Source of the DNA: Dermatophilaceae bacterium Soc4.6
GTDB taxonomy: Bacteria; Actinomycetota; Actinomycetes; Actinomycetales; Dermatophilaceae
Direction: 5' to 3'
DNA: 64,000 nucleotides
Assembly: GCA_039889245.1 (NCBI GenBank)
Contig: JAZGVH010000002.1
Location: 1,860,001 to 1,924,000, forward strand
In this document: positions 27,038 through 36,063 of the stretch, piece by piece
How the letters are laid out: the number at the start of each line of letters is the position of its first letter
How positions within the stretch are numbered: position 1 is the stretch's first letter
Made by a program: the position numbers and the translations under genes
Notes under the pieces: model-generated
The model's input: only the letters and a program-made list of their open reading frames with translations
Databases searched by the model: none
What the model was told of the DNA's origin: nothing

Positions 27038-27858
27038 CCATGCGGGCACTCACCTTTCCCCCGCGCCTCCGCCGGCGAGGCGTGACAGCGTTCGTACTCG
27101 GCCTCCTCGTCGCCGCAGCGGTGGTTCTCGGCGGCCACGTCGTGACGCGGACCCCCGAGCCACCGGCGCATGCGGTCGTATCGCCGGTGGCCATCCCGCT
27201 GCGAGAAGGCCGGTCACCGACCGGATCGGCGTCGCAGCCCGAGGCAAGTGGCAACACCGTCGCCGCCGCCCAGCTGGACCGGATCCGGCACCTCCCGCCC
27301 ATCAGCCCACCCACCAAAGCGGCACCACTCATCACCGGCGACCCCACGACACAGCCGGATCTCTTCGCGGCAGAGTTCGTTCGTCGCCTCCTGACCCAGG
27401 ACTTTGGAACGCCCCGCGACGGTCATCTGGCGTGGGTGCAGTCCGAGTCAGCGAGCACGAACGAGCCGCTCGTCGTCGGACTGGTCCCGGCCGATCTGCG
27501 TGACCGGCTCGCGCTCTTCTCCATCACCGACAACGGTGACGGCTCAGCGCTCGTCCCACCGGCCGGCGCGTGGCAAGCCCTCGCCGCTCGCGCGGCATAC
27601 GACACCGCGACGGTGGACCAGGTGATCGAGCCACTCGCGTGGCGCAACGCGGTCGCCGCCGGCCGGGTCAGCGACCCGGGCGTTACCTGCCGCATTGTCG
27701 CGGTCACCGTGACCCGTCACGAACGTGTCAACGACAGGGACAGGACGACGAAGTCCAGCGTCTCGGTGACCCTCAACCTCGAGGGACCACCCACCCGGCC
27801 GACGTGGGCGTTCGTCGCCGCCGTCGACGTCACGATCCTGCCGATGGCGACGCCATGA
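27034..27858 (+). CDS. Membrane-anchored conjugation protein, TcpC/VirB8-like position (274 aa)
   Basis: One transmembrane segment at residues ~17-40 (VTAFVLGLLVAAAVVLGGHVV) follows a basic N-terminus, and the rest is predicted extracytoplasmic. The soluble part has AAEFVRRLLTQDFGTPRDGHLAWVQSES and later AYDTATVDQVIEPLAWRNAV. This layout, one N-terminal helix plus an NTF2-like mixed domain, suits the VirB8/TcpC role of core scaffolding. I do not see a diagnostic motif, so the assignment is by layout and position between the VirB2-like and VirB6-like genes. Confidence 0.65.
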   Translation: MTMRALTFPPRLRRRGVTAFVLGLLVAAAVVLGGHVVTRTPEPPAHAVVSPVAIPLREGRSPTGSASQPEASGNTVAAAQLDRIRHLPPISPPTKAAPLITGDPTTQPDLFAAEFVRRLLTQDFGTPRDGHLAWVQSESASTNEPLVVGLVPADLRDRLALFSITDNGDGSALVPPAGAWQALAARAAYDTATVDQVIEPLAWRNAVAAGRVSDPGVTCRIVAVTVTRHERVNDRDRTTKSSVSVTLNLEGPPTRPTWAFVAAVDVTILPMATP

Positions 27859-29171
27859 GCTGCGACGGAATCTTCAGCCTCAGCCCGGTCTGCGTGGCCA
27901 CCGCCGCGGTCAACCTCCCCTCATCGATCGCCGACAGCGCCTTCTCACACATGGCCGGCGCCTTCGGCGTCACCGCGGGCAACGCCGCCTCCTGGCTATG
28001 GCAGCAGCTCGACGAGGCCACCGCCTTGGACCTGTCGTCGCCCGCCCTGCTCACGGAGATCGCCGCAACCGCCTCCGTTGCCGTCGTGCTGTGCCTGGCC
28101 TTGTTCACCATCCAAGTCATCACCGGGACGCTGCGACGGGATCCGGGCGCTCTCGGTCGAGCCTTCACCGGACTGGTGATCAGCTTTGTCGGCTCAGCTC
28201 TAGCGCTGGGCACCACCCGCATCGGCCTGGGCGCCGTCGACTCCCTGAGCGCCGGATTCGTCCAGTACACCGCTGGCACCAACGTCGCCGGCCTCGGCAG
28301 CAAGCTCCAGTTCGTGGCCCTGAGCAACATCCAGAGCCCCGTCACCACGCTCCTGTTCGCGGTGGTCATCATCGCTGCCGTCGTCGTGGTCTGGGCAGCC
28401 ATGATGATCCGCAAGATGACGCTGCTCATCGCTGCCGTCCTGGCGCCGTTGGCGTTCTCCGGCGCGACTGCCGACATCACCCGCAGCTGGGCCCGCAAGT
28501 GGGTCGAGTTGGTGTGCGCGCTCGTCGCATCCAAGCTGCTGCTCGTCATCATCCTCAGCATCGGCGTCGCCGTGCTCGACACGGCCGGCCAGGCCGGTGG
28601 CGGCACCGGACAGGCCACCACTCAACTGGCCGCGGGCTCGCTCATCCTGATGCTCGGCGGGTTCGCCCCGTGGGCGTCGATCAAGATGTTCAGCTTCGCC
28701 GGCGAGAGCCTGTATGCCGCGCACGCGGCCGTCGGGCACGCCAAGGCCGGCGGGCAGGCCGCCATCGCGGCACCCCAGAAGGCCGCTGCCCTGCACGGAC
28801 AGGTTCGCGCCATATCGGCCGGATCACGCGCCTCGCATGCCACCCCACCCTGGGCGGGTGGCAACCAGCCGACCGCCGCGGCCGTCCAGACCGCCAGGCC
28901 CGGGGTGCCTGGCGTCGGGACGGCGCCCGCCGGGGAGCCGGGAGCCGCTGGGGCGGTCGGTGCCACCGGTAGCGCCGCAGCCGCTACCGGTCCGGCCGCC
29001 CCAGCAATCGCCGTCGGAACCGCCGCCGCCGGTGCTGTCGAGACCACCGTGCAGCAGGCAGGGGTAGCAACCCAGTCGGCCACGACCGCCGGGCCACCGG
29101 GAGGGCCCCCGCCGGAACCGCCGCCACCCCCGGGAACCCAGCTACCACCCGCGCGAGGACCCCAGCCATGA
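27855..29171 (+). CDS. Multi-TM conjugal transfer protein, TrbL/VirB6-like (438 aa)
   Basis: ATG 27855 overlaps the previous stop. Six or seven hydrophobic helices occupy residues ~70-290 (IAATASVAVVLCLALFTIQVI, LLFAVVIIAAVVVVWAAMM, KLLLVIILSIGVAVL), with SWARKWVELVCALVASKLL in the middle, a typical TrbL/VirB6 region. The last ~130 residues are an alanine/glycine/proline-rich tail (PPPEPPPPPGTQLPPARGP). It probably forms part of the inner-membrane channel. Its stop overlaps the next start as ATGA. A much longer frame starting at 27570 is a shadow of the previous gene. Confidence 0.85.
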   Translation: MSCDGIFSLSPVCVATAAVNLPSSIADSAFSHMAGAFGVTAGNAASWLWQQLDEATALDLSSPALLTEIAATASVAVVLCLALFTIQVITGTLRRDPGALGRAFTGLVISFVGSALALGTTRIGLGAVDSLSAGFVQYTAGTNVAGLGSKLQFVALSNIQSPVTTLLFAVVIIAAVVVVWAAMMIRKMTLLIAAVLAPLAFSGATADITRSWARKWVELVCALVASKLLLVIILSIGVAVLDTAGQAGGGTGQATTQLAAGSLILMLGGFAPWASIKMFSFAGESLYAAHAAVGHAKAGGQAAIAAPQKAAALHGQVRAISAGSRASHATPPWAGGNQPTAAAVQTARPGVPGVGTAPAGEPGAAGAVGATGSAAAATGPAAPAIAVGTAAAGAVETTVQQAGVATQSATTAGPPGGPPPEPPPPPGTQLPPARGPQP

Positions 29172-30613
29172 CCGACACCGGCACCCCGATGACCGTCCGC
29201 TTCGCCCGGCGACCCCGTCGGGGTCTCCTCCTCGGACTGTCGGCACCCCGCGTCGCCTGCCTGGCGGTCGCTGTGAGCGTCCTCATCCCGGCGATGTTTA
29301 CCACCGGCGCCCTCGGTGCCGCGCTCACCCTCCCCCTCTGGGGCGGGCTCGTCGCGCTCGCTTTCGTCCGGGTCGGTGGTCGCATCGCCGTCGAGGCCGC
29401 CCCCACCGCAGTCCACTACCTGGTTCGCCGGGCGAGCGGGCAGACCCGCTACCGGGTCCGGCCCGGTAGGCCGCGACCGGCGGGGACCGTGGCGCTGCCC
29501 GGGGACGGCGCCAGGCTCCGGTTCCTTGTTGACGACCACGGCGGGCCGGCGATCCTTCATGACCCGCACGCCCAGACGCTGACCGTCGTCGGGGTTGTCT
29601 CGCACCCGGCATTCGTTCTGCTGTCCGCCGACGAGCAGGCCCGCCGGGTGCACGCCTGGGGACGAGGGCTGGCTGCGGTGGCAGCCTCCGGGACCGGAAC
29701 CCGTTTGCAGGTTCTCGAGCTGACCCTGCCCGACTCCGGCCGCGGCATCACTGGATGGTGGGATACCCACCGAGCCAGCGCCCACGGCACACTTGCCGCG
29801 GACGCGTATGGGGAGCTGATGCGAACCCGCGTCGTCGGCAGCGCCTCGCACCGCACGCTTATCGCTCTCTCGCTGGACCTGCGCAAGAGCAGGACCTGGA
29901 TCCGGCGGACGGGCCGCGGAATGCGCGGCGCCGTCGCGTTCCTTCACCAGGAAGTGGCCTCCCTCGAGGCCAGCATGAGGGCGGCCGAACTCCGACTGGG
30001 CTCCTGGCTCGACGAGTCCGCCCTCGCCGCGACCCTCCGCACGGCATACGACCCCGGCTTTGCCCTCCAGGACCCGCGCCCGACGGCGAAGCTGGCCACC
30101 GCCGGCCCAATCGCTATCGACGAGCACTGGGACTACCTGCGGCACGACTCGTCCTTCTCAGCTGTGCTCTGGATCAGCGAATGGCCGCGGGTCTCGGCAC
30201 CGACCTTCTTCCTCCACGCCCTGGTCTTCCAGCCCGGCATCCGCAAGACCCTCTCCCTGACCTTCGAACCGATCCCTGTCGACGCCGCCATGCGCGACAT
30301 CCGCAAGGCGAAGGTCGAGTACGCCACGGAGGCGGCGCAGAAGGCCAAGATCGGCGCCATCGCCGACCTGTCCGACACCGTCGAACGCGAAGACGTGGTC
30401 GACCGCGAACGCGCGCTGATCGCCGGCCACGCCGACATCCGCTTCACCGGCCTCCTCACCGTCACCGCGCCGACCCGCGAGGAGTTGGAGGGCGCCGTGG
30501 CCGAGGTCAGCCGGGCGGCGATCCAGTGCGGGTGTGAGACCCGGCGCCTGTCCGGCCAACAGGGTCGCGCCTTTACCGCCGCCGCGCTCCCCCTCGCCCG
30601 GAAGGTGAACTGA
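29168..30613 (+). CDS. SCO6880-family conjugation protein, PrgI/VirB3-like N-terminus (481 aa)
   Basis: Two membrane helices at residues ~25-75 (PRVACLAVAVSVLIPAMFTT and LGAALTLPLWGGLVALAFV) precede a large soluble domain resembling the N-terminal portion of VirB4 proteins (FLVDDHGGPAILHDPHAQ, TLTVVGVVSHPAFVLLSADEQ, SLTFEPIPVDAAMRDIRKAK). This matches the SCO6880 family found immediately before VirB4-like ATPases in actinobacterial ICEs. It probably docks the ATPase, whose gene starts 2 bases downstream. Start ATG 29168 overlaps the TrbL-like stop. Confidence 0.85.
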   Translation: MTDTGTPMTVRFARRPRRGLLLGLSAPRVACLAVAVSVLIPAMFTTGALGAALTLPLWGGLVALAFVRVGGRIAVEAAPTAVHYLVRRASGQTRYRVRPGRPRPAGTVALPGDGARLRFLVDDHGGPAILHDPHAQTLTVVGVVSHPAFVLLSADEQARRVHAWGRGLAAVAASGTGTRLQVLELTLPDSGRGITGWWDTHRASAHGTLAADAYGELMRTRVVGSASHRTLIALSLDLRKSRTWIRRTGRGMRGAVAFLHQEVASLEASMRAAELRLGSWLDESALAATLRTAYDPGFALQDPRPTAKLATAGPIAIDEHWDYLRHDSSFSAVLWISEWPRVSAPTFFLHALVFQPGIRKTLSLTFEPIPVDAAMRDIRKAKVEYATEAAQKAKIGAIADLSDTVEREDVVDRERALIAGHADIRFTGLLTVTAPTREELEGAVAEVSRAAIQCGCETRRLSGQQGRAFTAAALPLARKVN

Positions 30614-30614
30614 C

Positions 30615-32066
30615 ATGGCCCGGCTGCGCGGGGAGGTGGCCTTCTACTCCCCCTCCGGACAACAGCGGCGTATGCCGTCGCCGCGACGGACGTCCCTGGG
30701 ATCTCGCGTCGCCACGGCTGACCCGAGGGTCGATGCGGCAGCGATCGAGGAGGAGCGGATGGACAACTTGCCGGCAGGCGGTGAGGACGGTCCCGAGGCC
30801 GGGCGGTCCTGGCGGCGGTTGCACGTCCCGCCGCACCGGGCCACCTCCGACGTCGTCGCCGGCGCCTACCCCTTCCTGGCCGAGGCTGGACTCGGCACCG
30901 AAGGGGTCTTCATCGGGCAGGACGCCTGGTCCGGCGGGGGCTTCTGCTTCGACCCATGGGTGCTCTACGGCAAGGGCGTCATCACCAACCCAAACTGCCT
31001 CCTCGCCGGGGTTGTCGGCAAGGGCAAGTCGTTCCTGGCCAAGTCGATCGCCATGCGCTCCATCGCCTTCGGCCGGCGCGTCTACGTCCCCGGAGACCCC
31101 AAAGGTGAATGGAGCGCCGTTGCGCAGGCCGTCGGGGGCGCCGCGATCCAGCTCGGCGGCGGATCGACCAACCGGCTCAACCCGCTCGACCCCGGACCTC
31201 GGGACACCACCCTCACCGATACCGCCTGGGCCCAGCTCGTCGGCACCCGGCGCCGGACCCTGCTCGGGTCACTGGCCTCCGCGGCGCTCGGCCATCCTTT
31301 GATGGCGGTCGAGCACACCGCCCTCGACGCCGCTCTGCGATCCAGCATCTCGAGCAGCACCACCCCCACCCTGCCCGCGGTCGTGGACGCCCTCCTCGAG
31401 CCCCGTGATGCACTCACTGGTGCCAGCGTCGTCGAGCTCACCCGCGACGGTCGTGACCTTGGCCACGCGCTGCGGCGGCTCGTGGCTGGCGACCTCGCCG
31501 GACTCTTCGACGGGCCGTCCACCGTCACCTTCGACCCGAGCCTGCCGATGGTCTCCCTGGACCTGTCCGCGATCCAAGGCTCTGACCAGCTCATCGCCAT
31601 GGTCATGACCTGTGCGTCCGCGTGGATGGAGTCCGCCCTCGCGGCCGGCGACGGCGGTCAAAGATGGGTGGTCTATGACGAAGCCTGGCGGCTGATGCGG
31701 CAACCCGCTCTCCTCGCGCGCATGCAGTCGCAATGGAAGCTCTCCCGCGGCCTCGGCATCGCCAACCTCCTCATCGTCCACAGGCTCTCCGACCTGGATG
31801 CCGTCGGCGACGCCGGCTCCGAAGCGCGCGCCCTGGCCCGCGGCCTGCTCGCCGACTGCTCGACCAAGATCATCTACCAGCAGGAGACCAGCGAAGCCCC
31901 CGGAACCGCCGCCGCCCTCGGCCTCTCGACCGCCGAACGAGACCAACTCCCCGATCTGCAACGTGGAGAGGGCCTCTGGCGGGTCGGGCAACGCGCGTTC
32001 GTTGTCAGACATACGTCGACCAAGATCGAGGAGAGTCTGTTCGACACCGACGGCCGAATGAGCTGA
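30615..32066 (+). CDS. VirB4-like conjugation ATPase (483 aa)
   Basis: Cytoplasmic motor of the transfer apparatus. Walker A lies in GVVGKGKSFLAKS near residue 133, Walker B in RWVVYDEAWRLMR near 350, with TKIIYQQETSEAPGTAAALGL and LPDLQRGEGLWRVG typical of the VirB4/TraC C-terminus. It is shorter than full VirB4 because the N-terminal part is encoded by the preceding SCO6880-like gene. In related elements the VirD4-like gene usually follows closely. Here it is at 46219, after about 14 kb of cargo. Confidence 0.88.
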   Translation: MARLRGEVAFYSPSGQQRRMPSPRRTSLGSRVATADPRVDAAAIEEERMDNLPAGGEDGPEAGRSWRRLHVPPHRATSDVVAGAYPFLAEAGLGTEGVFIGQDAWSGGGFCFDPWVLYGKGVITNPNCLLAGVVGKGKSFLAKSIAMRSIAFGRRVYVPGDPKGEWSAVAQAVGGAAIQLGGGSTNRLNPLDPGPRDTTLTDTAWAQLVGTRRRTLLGSLASAALGHPLMAVEHTALDAALRSSISSSTTPTLPAVVDALLEPRDALTGASVVELTRDGRDLGHALRRLVAGDLAGLFDGPSTVTFDPSLPMVSLDLSAIQGSDQLIAMVMTCASAWMESALAAGDGGQRWVVYDEAWRLMRQPALLARMQSQWKLSRGLGIANLLIVHRLSDLDAVGDAGSEARALARGLLADCSTKIIYQQETSEAPGTAAALGLSTAERDQLPDLQRGEGLWRVGQRAFVVRHTSTKIEESLFDTDGRMS

Positions 32067-32295
32067 GTACGTGTTGCCGCGACGCCTGCTGCGAGGGTGA
32101 ACGTGATCCTCCCCCTGTGGCAGCCACCGGTGAACACGATGCCCGCTACGCGGCGGTGTGACGCAGTTGCCGTCCTCGCGCAGAGGGTCAAGTAGGTGGT
32201 GCGCGCTCGCGTTTTCTTGCACAACCAGACACTGGCTATCCTCACGCCACTAGTCGCCGTCGCCCGCAGCGTGAAAGCGTGCGGCACCCCGTTGA
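32067..32295. other. Gap between virB4-like gene and IS1380 insertion
   Basis: About 230 bases with no gene or recognisable terminator. It marks the left edge of the cargo island between the virB4-like and virD4-like genes. Confidence 0.3.
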
Positions 32296-32300
32296 CTGAG
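32296..32300. repeat. Target-site duplication CTGAG, left of IS1380
   Basis: Identical to 33928-33932 and directly abutting the left inverted repeat. Confidence 0.8.
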
Positions 32301-33927
32301 CCCTGATCCACCGACCGGTCGACGGTAGCGGCGGGTCGTGACACGCGAATGCCCCTGTGGGGCGGGAGAATTGGGTTTACCAAGACACCAGTTCACCGTG
32401 ACCGAAGGGGCATCCGACAGATGCAAGCATTCCACACGATCGACGCGGTTTTCGATGACCCCAACCTGATCGGTGCGGCGGGTCTGGTCCCGGTGATGCG
32501 GTTGGCGCAGCGGGCCGGGTTGCAGCAGCTGCTGGCGGAGCGGTTAAGCGTGTCCTCGCCCAACGCCGCGGTCAAGGCGGGGTGTGTGGTCGCGGGGATG
32601 ATCGCCGGCGCCGACAGCATCGACGACCTCGACGTGCTGCGCCACGGCGCGATGGCCAAGGTCGTGTCCGGGGTGCGGGCACCGTCGACGGTCGGGACGT
32701 TCCTACGCACCTTCACGTTCGGGCACGTCCGTCAGCTCGACGCGATCTCCTCCCAGGTCCTGGCCGGGCTCGCGGGTGTGGTCCCGCGGCTCCTGGCCGG
32801 GACTGATGCGATGGCGTTCGTCGACATCGACGACACGATCCGCGAGGTCCACGGGTACAAGAAGCAGGGCGTCGCGTACGGGTACTCCGGCGTCAAGGGG
32901 TTGAACGCGCAGCTGGCGGTGCTGTCGTCGCCGACCTGTGCACCGGTCATCGCCGCGTCCCGGCTGCGCAAAGGCAACACGATCTCCGGGCAGGGCGGGG
33001 CGAAGCTGGTCGGGGACGCCGTCGCCACCGCTCGTCGGGCCGGGGCGGGCGGGCAGGTGATGGTGCGGGCCGACTCCGGGTACTACCGCCGCGACCTGAT
33101 CACCGCCGCGCTGAAGGCGAAGGCGTGGTTCTCGGTCACCGTCCGAATGAATCCTGCTGTGGTCCGGGCGATCGCGGGCATTCCCGAGACGGCGTGGACC
33201 ACGATCGAGTACCCCCGCGCGATCTGGGACGACGACGAGAAGCGGTGGATCTCCGAAGCACAGGTCGCCGAGACCTGGTTCACCGCGTTCTCGTCCGCAC
33301 GCAAGGCCGAGCAGGTCCCGTGCCGGCTCGTCGTGCGCCGGGTCCAGCGCCTGAACAAGACCGCCATGGCCGCCGGACAAGACGAGCTGTTCCCCAGCTG
33401 GCGTCATCACGGGTTCGTCACCAACTCGACCCTGACCGCGATCACGGCGGACGAGACCCACCGTGACCACGCCATCGTGGAGCAGGTCATCGCCGAGCTC
33501 AAGAGCGGGGCCATGGCCCACGCCCCATCGGGAAGGTTCGACGCCAACGCAGCGTGGCTGGCCCTGGCCTGCCTTGCGTTCAACCTCCTGCGCGCCGCGG
33601 GAGTGGCCGCCTCGACCCGCCACGCAAGGGCGAGGTGGACCACCCTGCGCACCCACCTGGTCGCGGTCCCGGGCAGGGTCGCGTCCTCGGCCCGACGGTT
33701 GATGCTGCACCTGCCGACGAACTGGCCCTGGGCGGATGCCTGGGACAACCTCTGGGCCACCGCCACCGCTACCTCCTGACCATCCGGCCACCCGGCCCCG
33801 AGGAACGACCCGACGTGGAAAAGCCGGACAGACCGGCGGCTCCACCGCGCCACCGTCCGGCAAGGCCCGGGATCACCGGCCGACGACGTCAGCGGACACC
33901 CCAGAAATCAGGGTTGGTGGATCCGGG
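32301..33927 (+). mobile_element. IS1380-family insertion sequence, complete (1627 bp)
   Basis: The transposase gene lies between imperfect terminal inverted repeats. The left end is CCCTGATCCACCGACC (32301-32316) and the right end, read inward on the minus strand, is CCCGGATCCACCAACC (33912-33927), 14 of 16 matching. A 5-bp target duplication CTGAG flanks it exactly (32296-32300 and 33928-33932). Length, single transposase and short duplication fit IS1380. The intact gene and perfect duplication indicate a recent insertion. About 150 non-coding bases follow the transposase inside the element. Confidence 0.9.
32421..33779 (+). CDS. IS1380-family transposase (452 aa)
   Basis: DDE transposase. 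ATG 32421 begins MQAFHTIDAVFDDPNLIGAA. Visible family features are FVDIDDTIREVHGYKKQGVAYGY (first Asp), VMVRADSGYYRRDLI (second Asp) and HRDHAIVEQVIAELKSGAMAH (the Glu region near the end), with ALACLAFNLLRAAG after it, all typical of IS1380 transposases. No frameshift is visible, so it should be functional. A longer frame from 32349 runs into the left end of the IS and is not used. Confidence 0.93.
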   Translation: MQAFHTIDAVFDDPNLIGAAGLVPVMRLAQRAGLQQLLAERLSVSSPNAAVKAGCVVAGMIAGADSIDDLDVLRHGAMAKVVSGVRAPSTVGTFLRTFTFGHVRQLDAISSQVLAGLAGVVPRLLAGTDAMAFVDIDDTIREVHGYKKQGVAYGYSGVKGLNAQLAVLSSPTCAPVIAASRLRKGNTISGQGGAKLVGDAVATARRAGAGGQVMVRADSGYYRRDLITAALKAKAWFSVTVRMNPAVVRAIAGIPETAWTTIEYPRAIWDDDEKRWISEAQVAETWFTAFSSARKAEQVPCRLVVRRVQRLNKTAMAAGQDELFPSWRHHGFVTNSTLTAITADETHRDHAIVEQVIAELKSGAMAHAPSGRFDANAAWLALACLAFNLLRAAGVAASTRHARARWTTLRTHLVAVPGRVASSARRLMLHLPTNWPWADAWDNLWATATATS

Positions 33928-33932
33928 CTGAG
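33928..33932. repeat. Target-site duplication CTGAG, right of IS1380
   Basis: Identical to 32296-32300 and directly abutting the right inverted repeat. Confidence 0.8.
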
Positions 33933-34055
33933 GCCGACAGATGTTCGAAGCCCGCGGTGTCTGCGACCTTCCCCAACGCCTCCGCCTTCCACGAGTTCGC
34001 ACTCTTAAGACGTGGCAGTCAGAGAGGGTGTCGAAGATGAGCCCGAGCGAAGAGT

Positions 34056-34595
34056 TCATCCGCTTACGCCGTCAGGCCAGGTCCTTAAGGGTGCCGTTCC
34101 TGAATCTTCGGGTTCGTCGGCCAGGTATCGCGTGAGTTCGTTGGTGGCGACGCCGAACACCCAGGCCAGGAGGAGTACGTCATCGATATACCCACCCGCT
34201 CGAAAGTCTGGGACGAGGTCATCGGGGGTCACCAGGTAGTGAAGGCTGGCGACAAGGAGTCGTTCCCGCGTCGCGACGCCTGCGCTGGGGGCGTCGCTGT
34301 TCTTGGGATCGTCCATATGGGGGCTGTTGTGGGTCAATGCGGCGGCATCGTCGAGACGGTTGGCCCGGTCACGAAGAAAGCGGACAGCCGCGGCGACTCG
34401 GTCTGCTACCGCCGCGAGCGGCCCGCTTGCCTGGTCCACGGTGTCGACCAGGTCTGCGAGGGCACGAAGCTCCTCTGAGTTTTCGATGATGGTGACTGAG
34501 CGCTCTCGGGAGCGCAGAAAGGCGTGGCTCCGTACAATTTTGGTGACAGTGGGCGTGGGTGTTCGAAATAGCGGCGTCCAAGTCTGCTCGGTCAT
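34056..34595 (-). CDS. DUF1232 (YkvA-like) domain protein (179 aa)
   Basis: The C-terminal third reads RLLVASLHYLVTPDDLVPDF followed by RAGGYIDDVLLLAWVFGVATNEL, the DUF1232 signature (hydrophobic helix, then a PxDxxPD loop and GxxDD). These proteins are thought to be membrane-associated; their function is unknown. The N-terminal 100 residues are predicted helical (LRALADLVDTVDQASGPLAAVADRVAAAVRFL). It is a solitary minus-strand gene between IS1380 and the tyrosine recombinase. Domain known, role here unknown. Confidence 0.75.
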   Translation of the reverse strand: MTEQTWTPLFRTPTPTVTKIVRSHAFLRSRERSVTIIENSEELRALADLVDTVDQASGPLAAVADRVAAAVRFLRDRANRLDDAAALTHNSPHMDDPKNSDAPSAGVATRERLLVASLHYLVTPDDLVPDFRAGGYIDDVLLLAWVFGVATNELTRYLADEPEDSGTAPLRTWPDGVSG

Positions 34596-34825
34596 GACTG
34601 CCCACTCCCTTCAGTTCCGTCCACCACCGTCGCTCCTAACACTATGTCAGCCCGCGACCGGCATCTGGGGGCCAAGGTGGAAGTCCCACGCAGCTCAGCC
34701 CTGACGGTGGCGCCGTCTACCCAAACTCGCGCTCGCGGGGTCCGGCCACTGGTTGACTCGCACGACCCTCATGGACCACGGGTCGTAGCCCGCATTGGGC
34801 GGAAGGGACGCTGGCTTCTGCCCGT

Positions 34826-35740
34826 TCAAACGCCGGCGACGTAGGCGGTGAGGAAGTGGACCCCGTGGCGGTCGAGGTTGCCGCGGGCGCGGTCGTAGTG
34901 CTCGGTGGTGCGGGGGTCGGCGTGGCGGGCCAGGATCTGCGCGTCGCGGAGCGGGACGCCGGCGTCGAGGGCGTTGGTGATCGCGGCGTGCCGCAGGGAG
35001 TGGGGGCTGATGTGGCGGGGGATGCCGGCAGCGGTCGCGATGCGGGTGACCATGCGGTAGACGTCTCGCCGGTCGACGGGCCGGCCCGAGACCGGACGCA
35101 GGACCAGGGGCCCGCTGGTGCGCTGCCCGCGGCAGGCCTCGAGCACCCGCAGCGCGGGGACGGTGATCGGCATGGTGGCGGGTTTGTTGCCTTTGCCGAC
35201 GAGGTGGAGCACGCCGTAGCCGCGCAGGGTGTCGGCGTAGTCCTCGATCCGGACCGCGGCGGCTTCCGATGCGCGGAGGGCGTTGATGCCGAGGAGGTAG
35301 GCGAGGGCGCCGTGGTGCACGGTGACGGTCTGGGCGACCTGGAGGAAGCGGATGAGCTCGAGCCGGTCGAGGCCGTGGGTGCGGGACTCGTCCTGGTGGA
35401 TCTTCGGCAGCCGGGCGTAGACGGCTGGGTCGGAGGCGATGAGGCCGTCGATGTGGGCGAAGCGGAAGTAGCCGCGGACGGCGTGCATCATCGTGTTGAC
35501 CGAGGAGTCCATCATGGGTCGCTCGCCGAGTTGGCGGATGTAGAGCTCGACGTGGGCGCGTTGGATCCCCACCAGCGGGTCCAACCCGTGGGTCTCACCA
35601 CAGGTGAACCACTCCCGCAGCTGGTAGGCGTACAGGGTGTGGGTGCGCCCGGCGTGGCGGGCGAGGTAGGACACGGCCGCCAGCTGCGCGGTGGACATCG
35701 TGGCTGGCTGGAACGGCAGGAGGGTAGTGGGACTGGACAT
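34826..35740 (-). CDS. Tyrosine recombinase/integrase, XerC/D-like (304 aa)
   Basis: Site-specific recombinase with a complete active site. The first catalytic Arg is in INALRASEAAAVRIEDY, the Lys region in LVGKGNKPATMPI, the HxxR box in ISPHSLRHAAITNALD, and the second His and nucleophilic Tyr in ILARHADPRTTEHYDRA. The N-terminal half is a SAM-like core-binding domain (TLYAYQLREWFTCGETHGLDP). It is transcribed away from the hairpin-repeat cassettes that begin about 160 bases beyond its start codon, the same geometry as intI and attI in integrons. It could be the ICE integrase, but ICE integrases normally lie at the element end beside xis, which is 16 kb away. A role in moving the nearby cassettes is inference. 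Confidence 0.9.
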   Translation of the reverse strand: MSSPTTLLPFQPATMSTAQLAAVSYLARHAGRTHTLYAYQLREWFTCGETHGLDPLVGIQRAHVELYIRQLGERPMMDSSVNTMMHAVRGYFRFAHIDGLIASDPAVYARLPKIHQDESRTHGLDRLELIRFLQVAQTVTVHHGALAYLLGINALRASEAAAVRIEDYADTLRGYGVLHLVGKGNKPATMPITVPALRVLEACRGQRTSGPLVLRPVSGRPVDRRDVYRMVTRIATAAGIPRHISPHSLRHAAITNALDAGVPLRDAQILARHADPRTTEHYDRARGNLDRHGVHFLTAYVAGV

Positions 35741-35896
35741 GACGTCACCTCTCGCGGCGACCTGACCGACCGCCTACACCCCGCTCGCCGCCAGCACGGC
35801 GAGGCACCTGGACGGATCGACGCTAGACCCGACACGTTCCCCGAGCCCACGCGGCACACCTTGGGGCAACCTGGCGGCGTCCACAGGCGGAAGCAC

Positions 35897-35961
35897 GCGG
35901 CCGCTCTCGCGGCGGAGTGGGACGGCTGCTCATACAGCCAGTGGGACAAGCGCGCCGTCCC
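35897..35961 (+). repeat. Hairpin repeat site A (next to the recombinase), with 8-bp inverted repeat
   Basis: Contains one hairpin unit GCCGC-TCTC-GCGGC (35900-35913) followed by GGAGTGGGAC. A second inverted repeat, GGGACGGC (35919-35926) and GCCGTCCC (35954-35961), encloses a smaller hairpin GGCTG...CAGCC. GGCGGAAG precedes it, the same octamer that ends sites B and D. All sites share this orientation. Site A differs from B-D by having its own outer inverted repeat, which would suit a primary attachment site. Confidence 0.65.
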
Positions 35962-36063
35962 TGTCGAGTTGGAAGTCGCAGCAGGTCAACTTTCCTGCGA
36001 TCGCGCGATGATCAAACGCCTCGAGGGCCGACTTCGTAAATTGTGGGGAGAATGTCCTAGAGT

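Noticed and set aside
28622-30145. 507-aa minus-strand frame opposite the conjugation genes
   Set aside because: Shadow of the TrbL-like and SCO6880-like genes; translation is Gly/Pro/Arg-rich with no family features.
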